A DNA stretch of 64,000 nt from Bacteroidales bacterium UBA4788 (GCA_002402965.1 DHGW01000014.1:1-64000); one strand, 5' to 3'. Shown: positions 33,299-41,776, counted from the stretch's first letter. The notes: a model not told the origin generated them from the letters alone. Translations and numbers: made by a program.

Positions 33299-33853
33299 TT
33301 GGCAAAACCGGAATTGCACATACATGATCAGCTCATTGAAGAGTGCCGCAGGGGGAGCCGGAAAGCACAGTTCAGGCTGTATGAACTCTATTCAAAGGCT
33401 ATGTTGAACACCGCATACCGGATCATGGGTAGCAGGGAGGAGGCTGAGGATATGCTACAGGAGGCATTCACCGACTGTTTCAGAAAGATAGGGTCATACC
33501 GCTCTGACTCCACCTTCGGCGCCTGGCTGAAAACGATTGTAATCAACCGTTGCATCACCAGGCTGCGCAAGCGAGAGGCCGAGCTGGTATATGTTGACGA
33601 TATCAGCCGGCATGAGATGCGGCAGGAGGAGCCGCAGGAGACGGTATGGCCTGACCCGCAGGTGATTGCCAGGGCGGTGGAGAGGCTGCCCGAAGGATAC
33701 AGGGTGGTCTTCAGCCTTTACCTGCTTGAGGGTTACGATCATACGGAGATTTCCCAGATACTGGGTATCTCGGAGTCGACCTCCAAGACACAGTATGCAA
33801 GGGCAAAGGAAAAACTGAGAAAAATATTATCTGAAATGCACAGTCATGGATGA
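33299..33853 (+). CDS. ECF RNA polymerase sigma factor
   Basis: 184 residues. Region 2 (about 22-90: YELYSKAMLNTAYRIMGSRE, EDMLQEAFTDCFRKI, FGAWLKTIVINRCITRLRKR) and region 4 (about 120-180: LPEGYRVVFSLYLLEGYDHT, EISQILGISESTSKTQYARA) are complete. No ATG fits: an in-frame TGA lies at 33293-33295, so the TTG at 33299 is the likely start. The stop overlaps the next gene by eight bases. Leads a four-gene operon with a probable anti-sigma and two envelope proteins; the promoter carries a motif shared with the other ECF operon. Confidence 0.95.
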   Translation: MAKPELHIHDQLIEECRRGSRKAQFRLYELYSKAMLNTAYRIMGSREEAEDMLQEAFTDCFRKIGSYRSDSTFGAWLKTIVINRCITRLRKREAELVYVDDISRHEMRQEEPQETVWPDPQVIARAVERLPEGYRVVFSLYLLEGYDHTEISQILGISESTSKTQYARAKEKLRKILSEMHSHG

Positions 33854-34370
33854 ACTTGAGAAGCACATAAGCAGCGTCAGGGATGAACTCGACATCCACG
33901 AACCCGGTCCAGGGCTCTGGGGCAGGATCGAACAGGGTCTTCCCGGCAGGGAGAGGCGCCTGCCCGGTCACCTCTGGCGCGCAGCCGCCGTCATAATCGT
34001 TGCAGGCGCAGCGCTGGCGGTCATTGCGGGCATGCTCCGCACCTCGGAGCGGCTCAATGACCCGCAGGTGACGCAGGTGCGTGAAACATACAGGTACTAT
34101 GACGACAAAATCCAGTCTCTCTACGAGGAGGCACAGCCTCTTCTTACAACCAACCCCGAGATCAGCAGTGAGCTGACGACAGGGATGAATGAGCTTGACA
34201 GCCTCTCGGCACAGATCATCAGCGACCTGAATGACAACATCGCAAGCAGCGAAGTCATCGAAGCCCTTATTGGCAACTACAGGCTCCGCATCGAGTTGCT
34301 TGAAGATATGCTCCGCCTCATGAGAGAGCATGACAATGAAACAGAACAAAGCACCGGCAATGAACTATAA
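33846..34370 (+). CDS. Probable membrane anti-sigma factor
   Basis: 174 residues. A short cytoplasmic N-terminus (about 1-40) with GPGLWGRIEQGLPGRERR, one membrane helix (about 45-65, AAAVIIVAGAALAVIAGML), then a helical periplasmic domain (about 75-165, acidic, coiled-coil-like). No zinc-binding HxxxCxxC motif is seen. The role is inferred from the membrane topology and the position overlapping the ECF sigma gene. Overlaps the following gene as well. Confidence 0.7.
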   Translation: MDELEKHISSVRDELDIHEPGPGLWGRIEQGLPGRERRLPGHLWRAAAVIIVAGAALAVIAGMLRTSERLNDPQVTQVRETYRYYDDKIQSLYEEAQPLLTTNPEISSELTTGMNELDSLSAQIISDLNDNIASSEVIEALIGNYRLRIELLEDMLRLMREHDNETEQSTGNEL

Positions 34371-35451
34371 AAAACTGTATCTGCTGGCTGTCATCCTGCC
34401 TGCCGGCCTGGCCCTCTGCGGTCAGCAGGTCTCTGACAGCAAGACCCTGATAAAATCGTTCCGGACAGGCCACGAAGCAGTCCTGGATGTGACAAACAAG
34501 TACGGCGATGTTCACATCACACAATCGCAAACAGATTCAGTGACCGTAAGGGTGGAGATCTCTGCCTCATCAAACAGCGGCGATAAGATCGACGCCATGA
34601 TGTCTGATGTGGATGTGAGCATCTCGATGACCGGCGAGACAGTCAGGGCAGAGACCTCCTTCAGGAAGGGGATCACTCCTCTCTTCGAGAGCCTCAAAGG
34701 GCTTACGAAAAACCTGATCAACTTCGATTCGAGGATGAAGATCGATTATTTCGTCGAGTGCCCTCCGAAAACGGTTCTGAGGATTACCAACAGCTACGGT
34801 GATGTCTATATAGGTGACGAGGCGCCGGTGCTTGCTCTCAAACTGTCAAACGGTAATCTTGACGCTGCAGCTGTGGGCAACGCCGAGATGATGGAACTCA
34901 CCTTCTGCAAGGCCAATGTCAGGAGCATCAGGGAAGGCAAGGTGACACTCTCCTTCAGCGAGCTGCGAACCCGGGAGACAGGAAATATCAAGCTGGCCGC
35001 AGTCTCATCGAAAGCATGGATCGACCTCTGCGGAACAGCTGACCTCGACTCGAAGCGCGATGACCTGCATTTCGGGACTGTAGAAGTGCTGACGGGAACA
35101 AGCTACTTCAGCGACATCATAACCGACCGCCTTACCGGCGAGATCAACATGTCAGTCAAATACGGGAATCTGTCGTTCGAGAACATCGAACGCAGCTTCA
35201 GGCTGATTGACATTAAGTCATCCTATGCCGATCTGGACCTGGTGCTGGAAGAAAATTCGGATTACGACCTTGAGATAAGGCATGCCAATACCTTTGTCTC
35301 TTTGCCGGGGATCACGCCCGAACCAGAGCGTACAGAGATCAGCGCCCAGGATAAGCTTTATGTTACTAAGGTTTCCGTCGGAAGCGGATCGAACCGCTCA
35401 CCAGTTAAGATTGATGCCACCAGGGGAGAAATTCGCCTCCTTCAGAAGTAA
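34330..35451 (+). CDS. DUF4097-like adhesin-type envelope protein
   Basis: 373 residues from ATG 34330; ATG 34336 and ATG 34360 are alternatives, the last giving a compact signal peptide NYKKLYLLAVILPAGLALCG. The mature part is a repetitive beta-helix: TNKYGDVHITQSQTDSV, TNSYGDVYIGDEAPVLAL, SVKYGNLSFENIERSF, each a GDV/GNL turn followed by a strand, as in DUF4097 proteins. Exported. Such proteins are frequent targets of ECF sigma factors in Bacteroidota; function unknown. Confidence 0.8.
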   Translation: MTMKQNKAPAMNYKKLYLLAVILPAGLALCGQQVSDSKTLIKSFRTGHEAVLDVTNKYGDVHITQSQTDSVTVRVEISASSNSGDKIDAMMSDVDVSISMTGETVRAETSFRKGITPLFESLKGLTKNLINFDSRMKIDYFVECPPKTVLRITNSYGDVYIGDEAPVLALKLSNGNLDAAAVGNAEMMELTFCKANVRSIREGKVTLSFSELRTRETGNIKLAAVSSKAWIDLCGTADLDSKRDDLHFGTVEVLTGTSYFSDIITDRLTGEINMSVKYGNLSFENIERSFRLIDIKSSYADLDLVLEENSDYDLEIRHANTFVSLPGITPEPERTEISAQDKLYVTKVSVGSGSNRSPVKIDATRGEIRLLQK

Positions 35452-35523
35452 TTTTTTGACCGGGGATGCAACTGATGCATATTTTGCGTGTCCTTAAAGA
35501 GGAACAGTAAATGGAAAAGAAAG

Positions 35524-36300
35524 GTGAAAAAAGTAATTCCCGCCATTATTTTGGCCATGACCACCCTTGCCGCCTGCTCCCTGTTCGTTGACTGCATTGA
35601 CGGAAACGGCGATGTTGAAACGGAAGTGAGGGATGCGGTACCTTTCACGGCTATTGCCAATGAGGCCTCATTTCACGTGACATTTATACAAGGTCCTGAA
35701 TACACAATTACCGTTGAGGCAGAGAGTAATATCCTGCCCTACATTGAAACGAAGATCAGGGGCGGAGCGCTTGAGATAGGCACCATCAGAGGCACGCACT
35801 GCCTGAATTACACCAGGCATCCCATAATCACCGTAACTGCTCCCGTCATAAGCGAGATCGTCAACTCAGGTTCAGGCGACTTCCTCGCCGGGCCCCTCTC
35901 CGGCACCAGTGTCATGATAGTCAGCAGCGGTTCAGGTGACATCACCGCCGGAACGTTGACCGGCAGTGAAGTCTCAATAGTTATGTCCGGTTCAGGTAAC
36001 GTAATGACCGACGATGTTGCCGCCACCACAATGAAAGCCACCCTTTCGGGGTCTGGTGACCTTACGATGACCGGTGAGGCCGTCAGCTGCAGATATGTAG
36101 TCTCCGGATCAGGGTCAGTTTTCTCGAGGTATTTCGCCACTGATGCCGCCACTGTGACCATTTCAGGATCAGGATCGGTCTACACCATCATTCATGACCA
36201 TCTTGACGCGGTCCTCAGCGGCAGCGGCAACATCTACCTCCAGGGCGATCCCGCAATTAGCCTGACACGCACAGGCTCGGGACAGATCATACACCTTTAA
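35524..36300 (+). CDS. Head-GIN/DUF2807 lipoprotein
   Basis: 258 residues from GTG 35524; GTG 35488 adds a basic 12-residue stretch. Lipoprotein signal KKVIPAIILAMTTLAAC. The rest is a parallel beta-helix of DUF2807 type with a Ser-Gly-Ser-Gly turn at nearly every rung: VNSGSGDFLAGPLSG, VSSGSGDITAGTLTG, MSGSGNVMTDDVA, LSGSGDLTMTGEA, VSGSGSVF, ISGSGSVY, LSGSGNIYLQ, TGSGQIIHL. Probably anchored on the periplasmic or outer face. Fourth and last gene of the ECF operon; a strong bidirectional terminator follows. Confidence 0.9.
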   Translation: MKKVIPAIILAMTTLAACSLFVDCIDGNGDVETEVRDAVPFTAIANEASFHVTFIQGPEYTITVEAESNILPYIETKIRGGALEIGTIRGTHCLNYTRHPIITVTAPVISEIVNSGSGDFLAGPLSGTSVMIVSSGSGDITAGTLTGSEVSIVMSGSGNVMTDDVAATTMKATLSGSGDLTMTGEAVSCRYVVSGSGSVFSRYFATDAATVTISGSGSVYTIIHDHLDAVLSGSGNIYLQGDPAISLTRTGSGQIIHL

Positions 36301-36316
36301 ACAACAGGCAGACAAA

Positions 36317-36355
36317 AAACAGCAGAGACAGGTCTATGGCCTGTCTCTGCTGTTT
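36317..36355. terminator. Bidirectional intrinsic terminator
   Basis: AAACAGCAGAGACAGG (36317-36332), 7-base loop, CCTGTCTCTGCTGTTT (36340-36355): perfect 16-bp stem, A-rich on the left and T-rich on the right, between the convergent DUF2807 and rng genes. Confidence 0.85.
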
Positions 36356-36384
36356 CTATCATATCCCTGCAACCGTTACCGGTG

Positions 36385-37941
36385 TCAGTTAAGATCGATC
36401 TCGTTTCCCTGCCTGTCAAAGAATTCATACTGCAGGAAGTGAAATGACTCGATTCCCTGTACCTTTATGCTCACCCCGTGCTTCTTGTTGATCTTGCTGA
36501 TCCTGGTGAGCAGTCCCTCCTTCAGGTAGGCTGCAACGAATGGATGGGTACGGAGGATGAACTTGCTGGTCTTCACCTTCTCGAGGATGGATGACAGCGT
36601 GCGTTCGATCTCATCGGTAAGCAGGATTGCCGGGGCTGTCTTTCCTTCACCCCTGCATACTGGACACTTTTCGTCAGTGATGATTGTCATCTCGGGACGC
36701 ACCCTCTGGCGGGTGATCTGCATCAGTCCGAATTTACTGAGGGGCAATATATTGTGTTTGGCCCTGTCAGCACTCATCAGTTCCTTCATCCTGTCGAAGA
36801 GAGCCTGGCGGTTATCATTCGACTGCATGTCAATGAAGTCGATCACGATTATGCCGCCCATATCCCTGAGTCGCAACTGCCTGGCAATTTCCCTGGCAGC
36901 CTCGATGTTGACAGATAAGGCATTTGACTCCTGGTCAGAGCCTGTTTTTGACCTGTTGCCGCTGTTGACGTCTACGACGTGCAGTGCTTCAGTATGCTCA
37001 ATGATAAGGTATGATCCGCCCCTGAATGAAATGGTGCGGCCGAAGAGTCCCTTGACCTGCCTGCTGACCCCGAAATGGTCAAAGACAGGGACCTGCTCCT
37101 TGAATACCTTAACTATCTTTTCCTTCTCAGGGGCAATTTCCCTGATGTAACTTTTTACTTCGCCGCCTATCACCTCATCATCCACGATGATGCTGTTGAA
37201 GTCGGTACTGAGTATATCCCGGAGGATTGTTGTCGTGCGGTTCATCTCGCCCACCAGCAGGCGCGGCGATTTGACATCGCGGTGCACAGCAGAAAGGGCT
37301 GTTTCCCATCGGTTGATAAGTTCCTTCAGTTCAGCATCAAGGGCTGCAACCTTTTTTCCCTCAGCCACGGTGCGTACAATCACTCCGTAGTTTTTGGGTT
37401 TAATGCTCTGTATCAGGAGCTTAAGACGATTTCGTTCGTCGGCGTTCTCTATCTTTGAGGAGACGGAGACCTTATCACCGAATGGCATCAGGACGAGATT
37501 TCGCCCTGCGATGCTTACCTCGGATGCCAGCCTTGGTCCCTTTGTTGAGATCGGTTCCTTGGTTATCTGCACGATAACTGTCTGTCCTGTTGTCAGTACA
37601 TCAGCTATCTTCCCGTCCTTGTCAATGTCAGGTTCAGGTTTGAACTTTGACACCGTCGGCATCTTGGCCTTGTTCTGAGTGGCCATTTGATAATAACGAT
37701 GGAGGGTCCTGAACTGGGCACCCAGGTCAAGATAGTGCAGGAAAGCATCCTTTTCGAAACCAACGTTGATGAACGCTGCGTTAAGCCCCGGCATGATCTT
37801 CTTTACCTTTCCCAGGTAAATGTCACCGACTGAGAATTTTACATTCCGCTTTTCCTTGTTTAACTCGACAAGCTGCTTATCCTCCAGTAGTGCAATGGAT
37901 ATCTCAGCATCATTTACGCTGATAATTAAATCCTTATTCAC
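36385..37941 (-). CDS. rng: Ribonuclease G/E family
   Basis: 518 residues from GTG 37941 (VNKDLIISVNDAEISIALLE, the usual family start); GTG 37986 would add 15 residues and begin inside a hairpin. S1 RNA-binding domain at about 40-120 (GDIYLGKVKKIMPGLNAAFI), catalytic DNase-I-like part with IVIDFIDMQSNDNRQALFDR (metal-binding Asp residues), LVGEMNRTTTILRDIL, and the zinc-link CPVCRGEGKTA. Processes rRNA and mRNA. The upstream hairpin may be a site for self-regulation. Downstream of HU and a 30-codon ORF on the same strand. Confidence 0.95.
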   Translation of the reverse strand: MNKDLIISVNDAEISIALLEDKQLVELNKEKRNVKFSVGDIYLGKVKKIMPGLNAAFINVGFEKDAFLHYLDLGAQFRTLHRYYQMATQNKAKMPTVSKFKPEPDIDKDGKIADVLTTGQTVIVQITKEPISTKGPRLASEVSIAGRNLVLMPFGDKVSVSSKIENADERNRLKLLIQSIKPKNYGVIVRTVAEGKKVAALDAELKELINRWETALSAVHRDVKSPRLLVGEMNRTTTILRDILSTDFNSIIVDDEVIGGEVKSYIREIAPEKEKIVKVFKEQVPVFDHFGVSRQVKGLFGRTISFRGGSYLIIEHTEALHVVDVNSGNRSKTGSDQESNALSVNIEAAREIARQLRLRDMGGIIVIDFIDMQSNDNRQALFDRMKELMSADRAKHNILPLSKFGLMQITRQRVRPEMTIITDEKCPVCRGEGKTAPAILLTDEIERTLSSILEKVKTSKFILRTHPFVAAYLKEGLLTRISKINKKHGVSIKVQGIESFHFLQYEFFDRQGNEIDLN

Positions 37942-37983
37942 ATTCCGGAATTTATTGATTAGCCGATAGTCCTTTTCATAATG

Positions 37984-38021
37984 CACCTAACCTAAAGATC
38001 AGAGGATCTTTAGGTTAGGTG
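37984..38021 (-). promoter_or_regulatory. Perfect 17-bp hairpin in the rng leader
   Basis: CACCTAACCTAAAGATC (37984-38000), loop AGAG, GATCTTTAGGTTAGGTG (38005-38021). No T-run follows on the minus strand, so termination is unlikely. It lies between the 30-codon ORF stop (38048) and the rng start (37941). A candidate processing or autoregulatory structure. Confidence 0.7.
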
Positions 38022-38047
38022 TAAGAGTTACAGACTATGCATTTATG

Positions 38048-38140
38048 CTATTTCTTCTTCTTATGCCTGTCTTTCCGCAAGCGCTTTTTACGCTTGTGGG
38101 TAGCCATCTTATGCCTTTTTCTCTTTTTACCGCTTGGCAT
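38048..38140 (-). CDS. 30-residue highly basic protein, probable ribosome- or nucleic-acid-associated
   Basis: 30 codons from ATG 38140 to TAG. The peptide is almost wholly Lys/Arg/His (opening MPSGKKRKRHKMATHKRKKR, about 20 basic residues in 30). Starts four bases after the HU stop codon, so it is probably translated by coupling. The sequence resembles the short basic proteins of the AURKAIP1/COX24-bS22 type, and Bacteroidota ribosomes are known to carry extra small proteins; I infer a ribosomal role but cannot prove it. Too short for many gene callers. Confidence 0.75.
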   Translation of the reverse strand: MPSGKKRKRHKMATHKRKKRLRKDRHKKKK

Positions 38141-38144
38141 ATTA

Positions 38145-38432
38145 TTACTTCTTAGCGTGTGATTTAACCTTGGTTATGAAAGTCTTGGCAGGTTTGAATG
38201 CCGGGATATTGTGGGCAGGAATGATAATAGTGGTATTCTTTGAGATGTTCCTGGCTGTTTTCTTTGCGCGCTTCTTCACGATGAAGCTGCCAAAGCCCCT
38301 GAGATAAACATTATTGCCGGCAACCATCGAGTCCTTAACTGATTCCATGAAAGCCTCAACGGTTTTCTGAACGGTCACTTTCTCAATTCCAGTGTTCTTG
38401 GCAATTTCGTTAACAATGTCTGCTTTTGTCAT
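38145..38432 (-). CDS. hup: HU family DNA-binding protein
   Basis: 95 residues. Nucleoid protein. TKADIVNEIAKNTGIEKVTV opens the helical dimer body; LRGFGSFIVKKRAKKTARNI and the arm region IIIPAHNIPAFKPAKTF match HU/IHF. The family core (FGSF, PxFKPxK) is intact. Leads a minus-strand unit with the 30-residue ORF and rng. A TATATTTG box 56 bases upstream is the likely promoter. Confidence 0.95.
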   Translation of the reverse strand: MTKADIVNEIAKNTGIEKVTVQKTVEAFMESVKDSMVAGNNVYLRGFGSFIVKKRAKKTARNISKNTTIIIPAHNIPAFKPAKTFITKVKSHAKK

Positions 38433-38487
38433 GTTGCAAGAATTTTTAATTCAACAAATTATTTTGATGTTCTGTTTTTTCAATGTG

Positions 38488-38495
38488 CAAATATA
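38488..38495 (-). promoter_or_regulatory. -7 box (TATATTTG) of the HU operon
   Basis: Perfect TAnnTTTG on the minus strand, giving a leader of about 50 bases to ATG 38432. Confidence 0.55.
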
Positions 38496-38665
38496 AAATA
38501 TTATTTATCAATATCAGGTGATAAGAGTTTTTTTTCGAAGCGAATATCCTGATTTTTTGATACCTATAAAATATACATGGCAAAAACGGTCCTCCCGGCC
38601 GGGCCCTGATGGTGTGCCTGAAGCGGAGAGATCACCTGCCGGGAGCCTTACAGTAAATTTTTTCG

Positions 38666-38673
38666 TAACTTTA
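38666..38673 (+). promoter_or_regulatory. Near-consensus -7 box (TAACTTTA) of ssb
   Basis: One mismatch to TAnnTTTG, 34 bases before ATG 38708. The rest of the 275-base HU-ssb spacer shows nothing else I can name. Confidence 0.35.
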
Positions 38674-38707
38674 CATCCTCCAATAAGATGTAAATAATTA
38701 TAAAACC

Positions 38708-39211
38708 ATGTCATTCAATAAAGTAATTCTGGTGGGCAACGTCGGTAAGGATCCCGAGATCCGGCGTTTCGAGAACAATATCAAGGCATCATTCTCTCTT
38801 GCCACAAGTGAAACCTACACCCCCAGGGGAGGTGAAAAGGTGACACAGACCGAGTGGCACAACATTGTTGCATGGAGAAGACTAGCCGAACTCTCTGAAA
38901 ACTATATCCGCAAAGGATCTCAGATACTGATTGAGGGCAAACTGCGCTACAGGTCATACGATGACCGCGATGGCAACAAAAGATACATCGTTGAAGTTGA
39001 GGCAGATACGATTCAGCTGCTGGGTCGCAAACCCGATAGTCAGAACCAGCAGGGGCAGGGGTCACAGGGCAGCAACCAGGGGTTCCAGAACAGCGGACTG
39101 GGTTATTCCGCTCCGTCACAGAACTCATCACCTCTTCCAGGTGAGGGTCCGGGCGAGGGCCGGGGTGAGGATCTCTCCTCACATGATGCAGCAGATGACC
39201 TGCCATTTTAG
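38708..39211 (+). CDS. ssb: Single-stranded DNA-binding protein
   Basis: 167 residues. OB fold at about 1-105 (SFNKVILVGNVGKDPEIRRF, TEWHNIVAWRRLAELSENYI, KGSQILIEGKLRYRSYDD), a Gln/Gly/Ser-rich disordered linker, and the protein-recruiting tail DDLPF. Binds ssDNA in replication and repair. First gene of the ssb-gldE-gldD-sfp-GGGPS run. Confidence 0.97.
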   Translation: MSFNKVILVGNVGKDPEIRRFENNIKASFSLATSETYTPRGGEKVTQTEWHNIVAWRRLAELSENYIRKGSQILIEGKLRYRSYDDRDGNKRYIVEVEADTIQLLGRKPDSQNQQGQGSQGSNQGFQNSGLGYSAPSQNSSPLPGEGPGEGRGEDLSSHDAADDLPF

Positions 39212-39230
39212 GTAACCAATTATTCCGGTT

Positions 39231-40559
39231 TTGGATACGCTGCTTTCAGGTTCAATCACAGGGGTAATTGCGCTGGCTGCAATTGCAGGGTCACCACTGA
39301 CCCTGTTAACCGAAATTATAATACTGATCTTCCTGATAATTGCATCGGCCTTCATCTCAGGGTCCGAAGTCGCCTATTTTTCGCTCACACCGAATGATAT
39401 GGAGGAGCTTCAGCACCGCAAGGGTAGCAGACCGGCCGCAGCGCTGAAACTGCTGGCCAAACCTGACAGGCTCCTCAGCACTATCCTGGTTGCAAACAAC
39501 ATCATCAATATTGCCATCATCATTCTTGCGGCATTCATTAGTTCAAGAATGTTCGATCTGAGCAATAATCCCATCCTCTCATTCATAATTGAGGTGGTTG
39601 TCATCACCTTCATCCTTCTGCTCTTCTGCGAGATTATTCCGAAGGTTCTCGCAACGCGAAGCCAGCTGAAGTTTTCCCTGATGATGGCTCCGGCCCTCAC
39701 CTTAGTCTCCGGTATTCTGAAACCGCTTGCCTCACTCCTTTCCTACTCCTCCTTCTTCGTGAAGCGAAGACCAAGGAGCAGGGATGCAGGACTCAGCATT
39801 GACGACCTGTCGGTGGCTCTCGACCTGACCTCTTCAGGAATCAAAGATGAGAAGGAGATCCTTAAGGGCGTGGTTCGCTTCGGCAACACCAACACCAGTG
39901 CAATCATGTGCCCGCGCATTGACGTGACAGCTCTTGACTTCAGCAAGGGATTCCATACAATCATGGAGGAAGTGGTGGAGTCAGGCTTTTCAAGGATCCC
40001 GGTCTACTCAGGCTCCTTTGACAATGTAAGGGGTATACTCTTCGTCAAGGACCTGTTGCCTCACCTGGGTAAGCCTGACAACTTCAGGTGGCAGACGCTC
40101 ATAAGGCCCGCCTATGTTATTCCTGAAACGAAAAAGATCAGTGAGCTCCTGAAGGAGTTTCAGACCAAGAAGATACATATGGCCATAGTAGTCGATGAAT
40201 ACGGCGGTACGAGCGGGCTGGTGACACTTGAGGACGTGCTGGAGGAGATAGTCGGAGAAATCACCGACGAGACCGACGAGGAGGAGCTTCTCTTCAGGGA
40301 GACGGGAAAGGGGACATGGGTCTTTGACGGGAAGATACTGATGAACGACTTCTACCGGATAACCGGGCTGGAGGATGATCCGTTCGAGGATGTGAGGGGC
40401 GACGCCGAGACGCTGGCCGGAGTACTGCTCGAGCTGCTTGAGGAGATACCTGTCAAGGGAAGGGTTATCTCCGCGGGAGGATTTACGTTCACCATAGAGA
40501 CGATAGAGAACAGGCGGATAAGGGAGATTACAGTAGAAAAGAAAGGGGAAAGCAAATGA
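39231..40559 (+). CDS. gldE: Gliding motility-associated protein GldE (CNNM/CBS/CorC-HlyC family)
   Basis: 442 residues. The only workable start is TTG 39231. N-terminal DUF21/CNNM membrane domain (about 25-180, four hydrophobic helices such as LTEIIILIFLIIASAFISGS), a CBS pair (about 210-330, SAIMCPRIDVTALDFSKGFH and HMAIVVDEYGGTSGLVTLED), and the C-terminal CorC/HlyC domain (about 345-440). Fits GldE, known from gliding Flavobacteriia where it works with GldD; related proteins move Mg/Co. Overlaps gldD by four bases. Confidence 0.93.
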   Translation: MDTLLSGSITGVIALAAIAGSPLTLLTEIIILIFLIIASAFISGSEVAYFSLTPNDMEELQHRKGSRPAAALKLLAKPDRLLSTILVANNIINIAIIILAAFISSRMFDLSNNPILSFIIEVVVITFILLLFCEIIPKVLATRSQLKFSLMMAPALTLVSGILKPLASLLSYSSFFVKRRPRSRDAGLSIDDLSVALDLTSSGIKDEKEILKGVVRFGNTNTSAIMCPRIDVTALDFSKGFHTIMEEVVESGFSRIPVYSGSFDNVRGILFVKDLLPHLGKPDNFRWQTLIRPAYVIPETKKISELLKEFQTKKIHMAIVVDEYGGTSGLVTLEDVLEEIVGEITDETDEEELLFRETGKGTWVFDGKILMNDFYRITGLEDDPFEDVRGDAETLAGVLLELLEEIPVKGRVISAGGFTFTIETIENRRIREITVEKKGESK

Positions 40560-41128
40560 GAAACCATATTGCAACCGTGCTGCTGACAGCTGCCCTGCTT
40601 TTGGCAGGCTGCGGGCAGACGCCTGTGCCGAAGCCGGCCGGTTACTTCAGGATCGATCTGCCGGAAAAGAGCTATGTCCATTATGACACCCCCTGCTCCT
40701 ACTCCATCGAATACCCGGAATATGCAAGGATCAACCTCAGGCCTGCAGCGGCCACTGACACCTGCTGGATGGACATCGAATTCCCGTCAATGAAAGCAAG
40801 TATACACCTGACATATTTCGACATCCGCAATAACCTGGCATCCCTTACCGAGCTGACCCGAGAGATGGCCTACAAACACTCCATCAGGGCCGAAGCAATC
40901 GAGGAACAGATATGGGCTGATGACTCGTCACAGGTCTACGGCATCCTCTATGACCTGAAGGGAAACACCGCTTCGGCAGTGCAGTTCTTCGTCACAGACA
41001 GCACCAGCCACTATCTGAGGGGTTCACTTTACTTCATGGCCCAGCCAAACGAGGATTCGCTCATGCCAGTGATAAATTTTCTCAGGGACGACATTATTCA
41101 CCTCATCGAGACGCTGAACTGGAGATAG
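40556..41128 (+). CDS. gldD: Gliding motility lipoprotein GldD
   Basis: 190 residues. Lipoprotein signal IATVLLTAALLLAGC, then PVPKPAGYFRIDLPEKSYVH and SIEYPEYARINLRP, the conserved GldD block. Required with GldE for T9SS-linked gliding in Flavobacterium, but homologues exist in non-gliding Bacteroidota. ATGA overlap with gldE indicates coupled translation. Confidence 0.93.
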   Translation: MRNHIATVLLTAALLLAGCGQTPVPKPAGYFRIDLPEKSYVHYDTPCSYSIEYPEYARINLRPAAATDTCWMDIEFPSMKASIHLTYFDIRNNLASLTELTREMAYKHSIRAEAIEEQIWADDSSQVYGILYDLKGNTASAVQFFVTDSTSHYLRGSLYFMAQPNEDSLMPVINFLRDDIIHLIETLNWR

Positions 41129-41131
41129 ACC

Positions 41132-41776
41132 ATGGGCTGCATCACAAAGCACTATCTGAATAAGGAGACTGTCATCGGCGTCTGGAAGATCGAGGAGGAT
41201 CTGGAGACCCTTCTTACAATGGTCGATATGAGCCGGGAGGACAGGAACAGATATGAGATCTTCCGCAGCAACTCCAGGAAGATGGAGTTTCTGAGTGTCA
41301 GGGCGCTGCTTGCGGAGATGCTGGGCAGGGAGGCACGTATAGTCTATAACAAGAATAACAAACCCTTTATTAAGGACGGCTCGCACTTTATCAGCATCAG
41401 CCACTCCAACAAGCTGACAGCCATACTTATAAGCAAGGATGAACGGGTGGGGATCGACCTTGAATACATGCGCGTGAACATCAATGCCTTTGCATCGAAG
41501 TTCCTGAACAAAGGAGAGAAGATCACACGCAGGTGGGCTGACCGCACCTATCATCTCTACATCCACTGGTGCGCCAAGGAAGCAATGTACAAGATATGCG
41601 ACAAGGAGGGGATAAACATTGTGAACGATATCACCATTGAGCCCTTTGAAGTGAAGGAAGCAGGAGAGATTAAGGGGACCGTAAAGAACGAGAGGATCAA
41701 TGACCGGTTCACCCTATTTTATTCACGGTACGACAACTACACCATTGTCTGGACGAAGAAGAAGCATGAGAATTGA
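41132..41776 (+). CDS. 4'-phosphopantetheinyl transferase superfamily protein
   Basis: 214 residues. It would attach the phosphopantetheine arm of CoA to a carrier protein. Sfp-type signature GIDLEYMRVNINAFASKFLN and WCAKEAMYKICDKEGINI carry the Asp/Glu and Lys/Glu catalytic residues; SISHSNKLTAILISKD precedes them. Shorter Bacteroidota form. Follows gldD by three bases; its stop lies inside the start of the GGGPS gene. Confidence 0.9.
   Translation: MGCITKHYLNKETVIGVWKIEEDLETLLTMVDMSREDRNRYEIFRSNSRKMEFLSVRALLAEMLGREARIVYNKNNKPFIKDGSHFISISHSNKLTAILISKDERVGIDLEYMRVNINAFASKFLNKGEKITRRWADRTYHLYIHWCAKEAMYKICDKEGINIVNDITIEPFEVKEAGEIKGTVKNERINDRFTLFYSRYDNYTIVWTKKKHEN

Noticed and set aside
35511..35523. 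ATG at 35511 as start of the DUF2807 lipoprotein
   Set aside because: It is out of frame with the lipoprotein signal; the GTG at 35524 or 35488 is needed.
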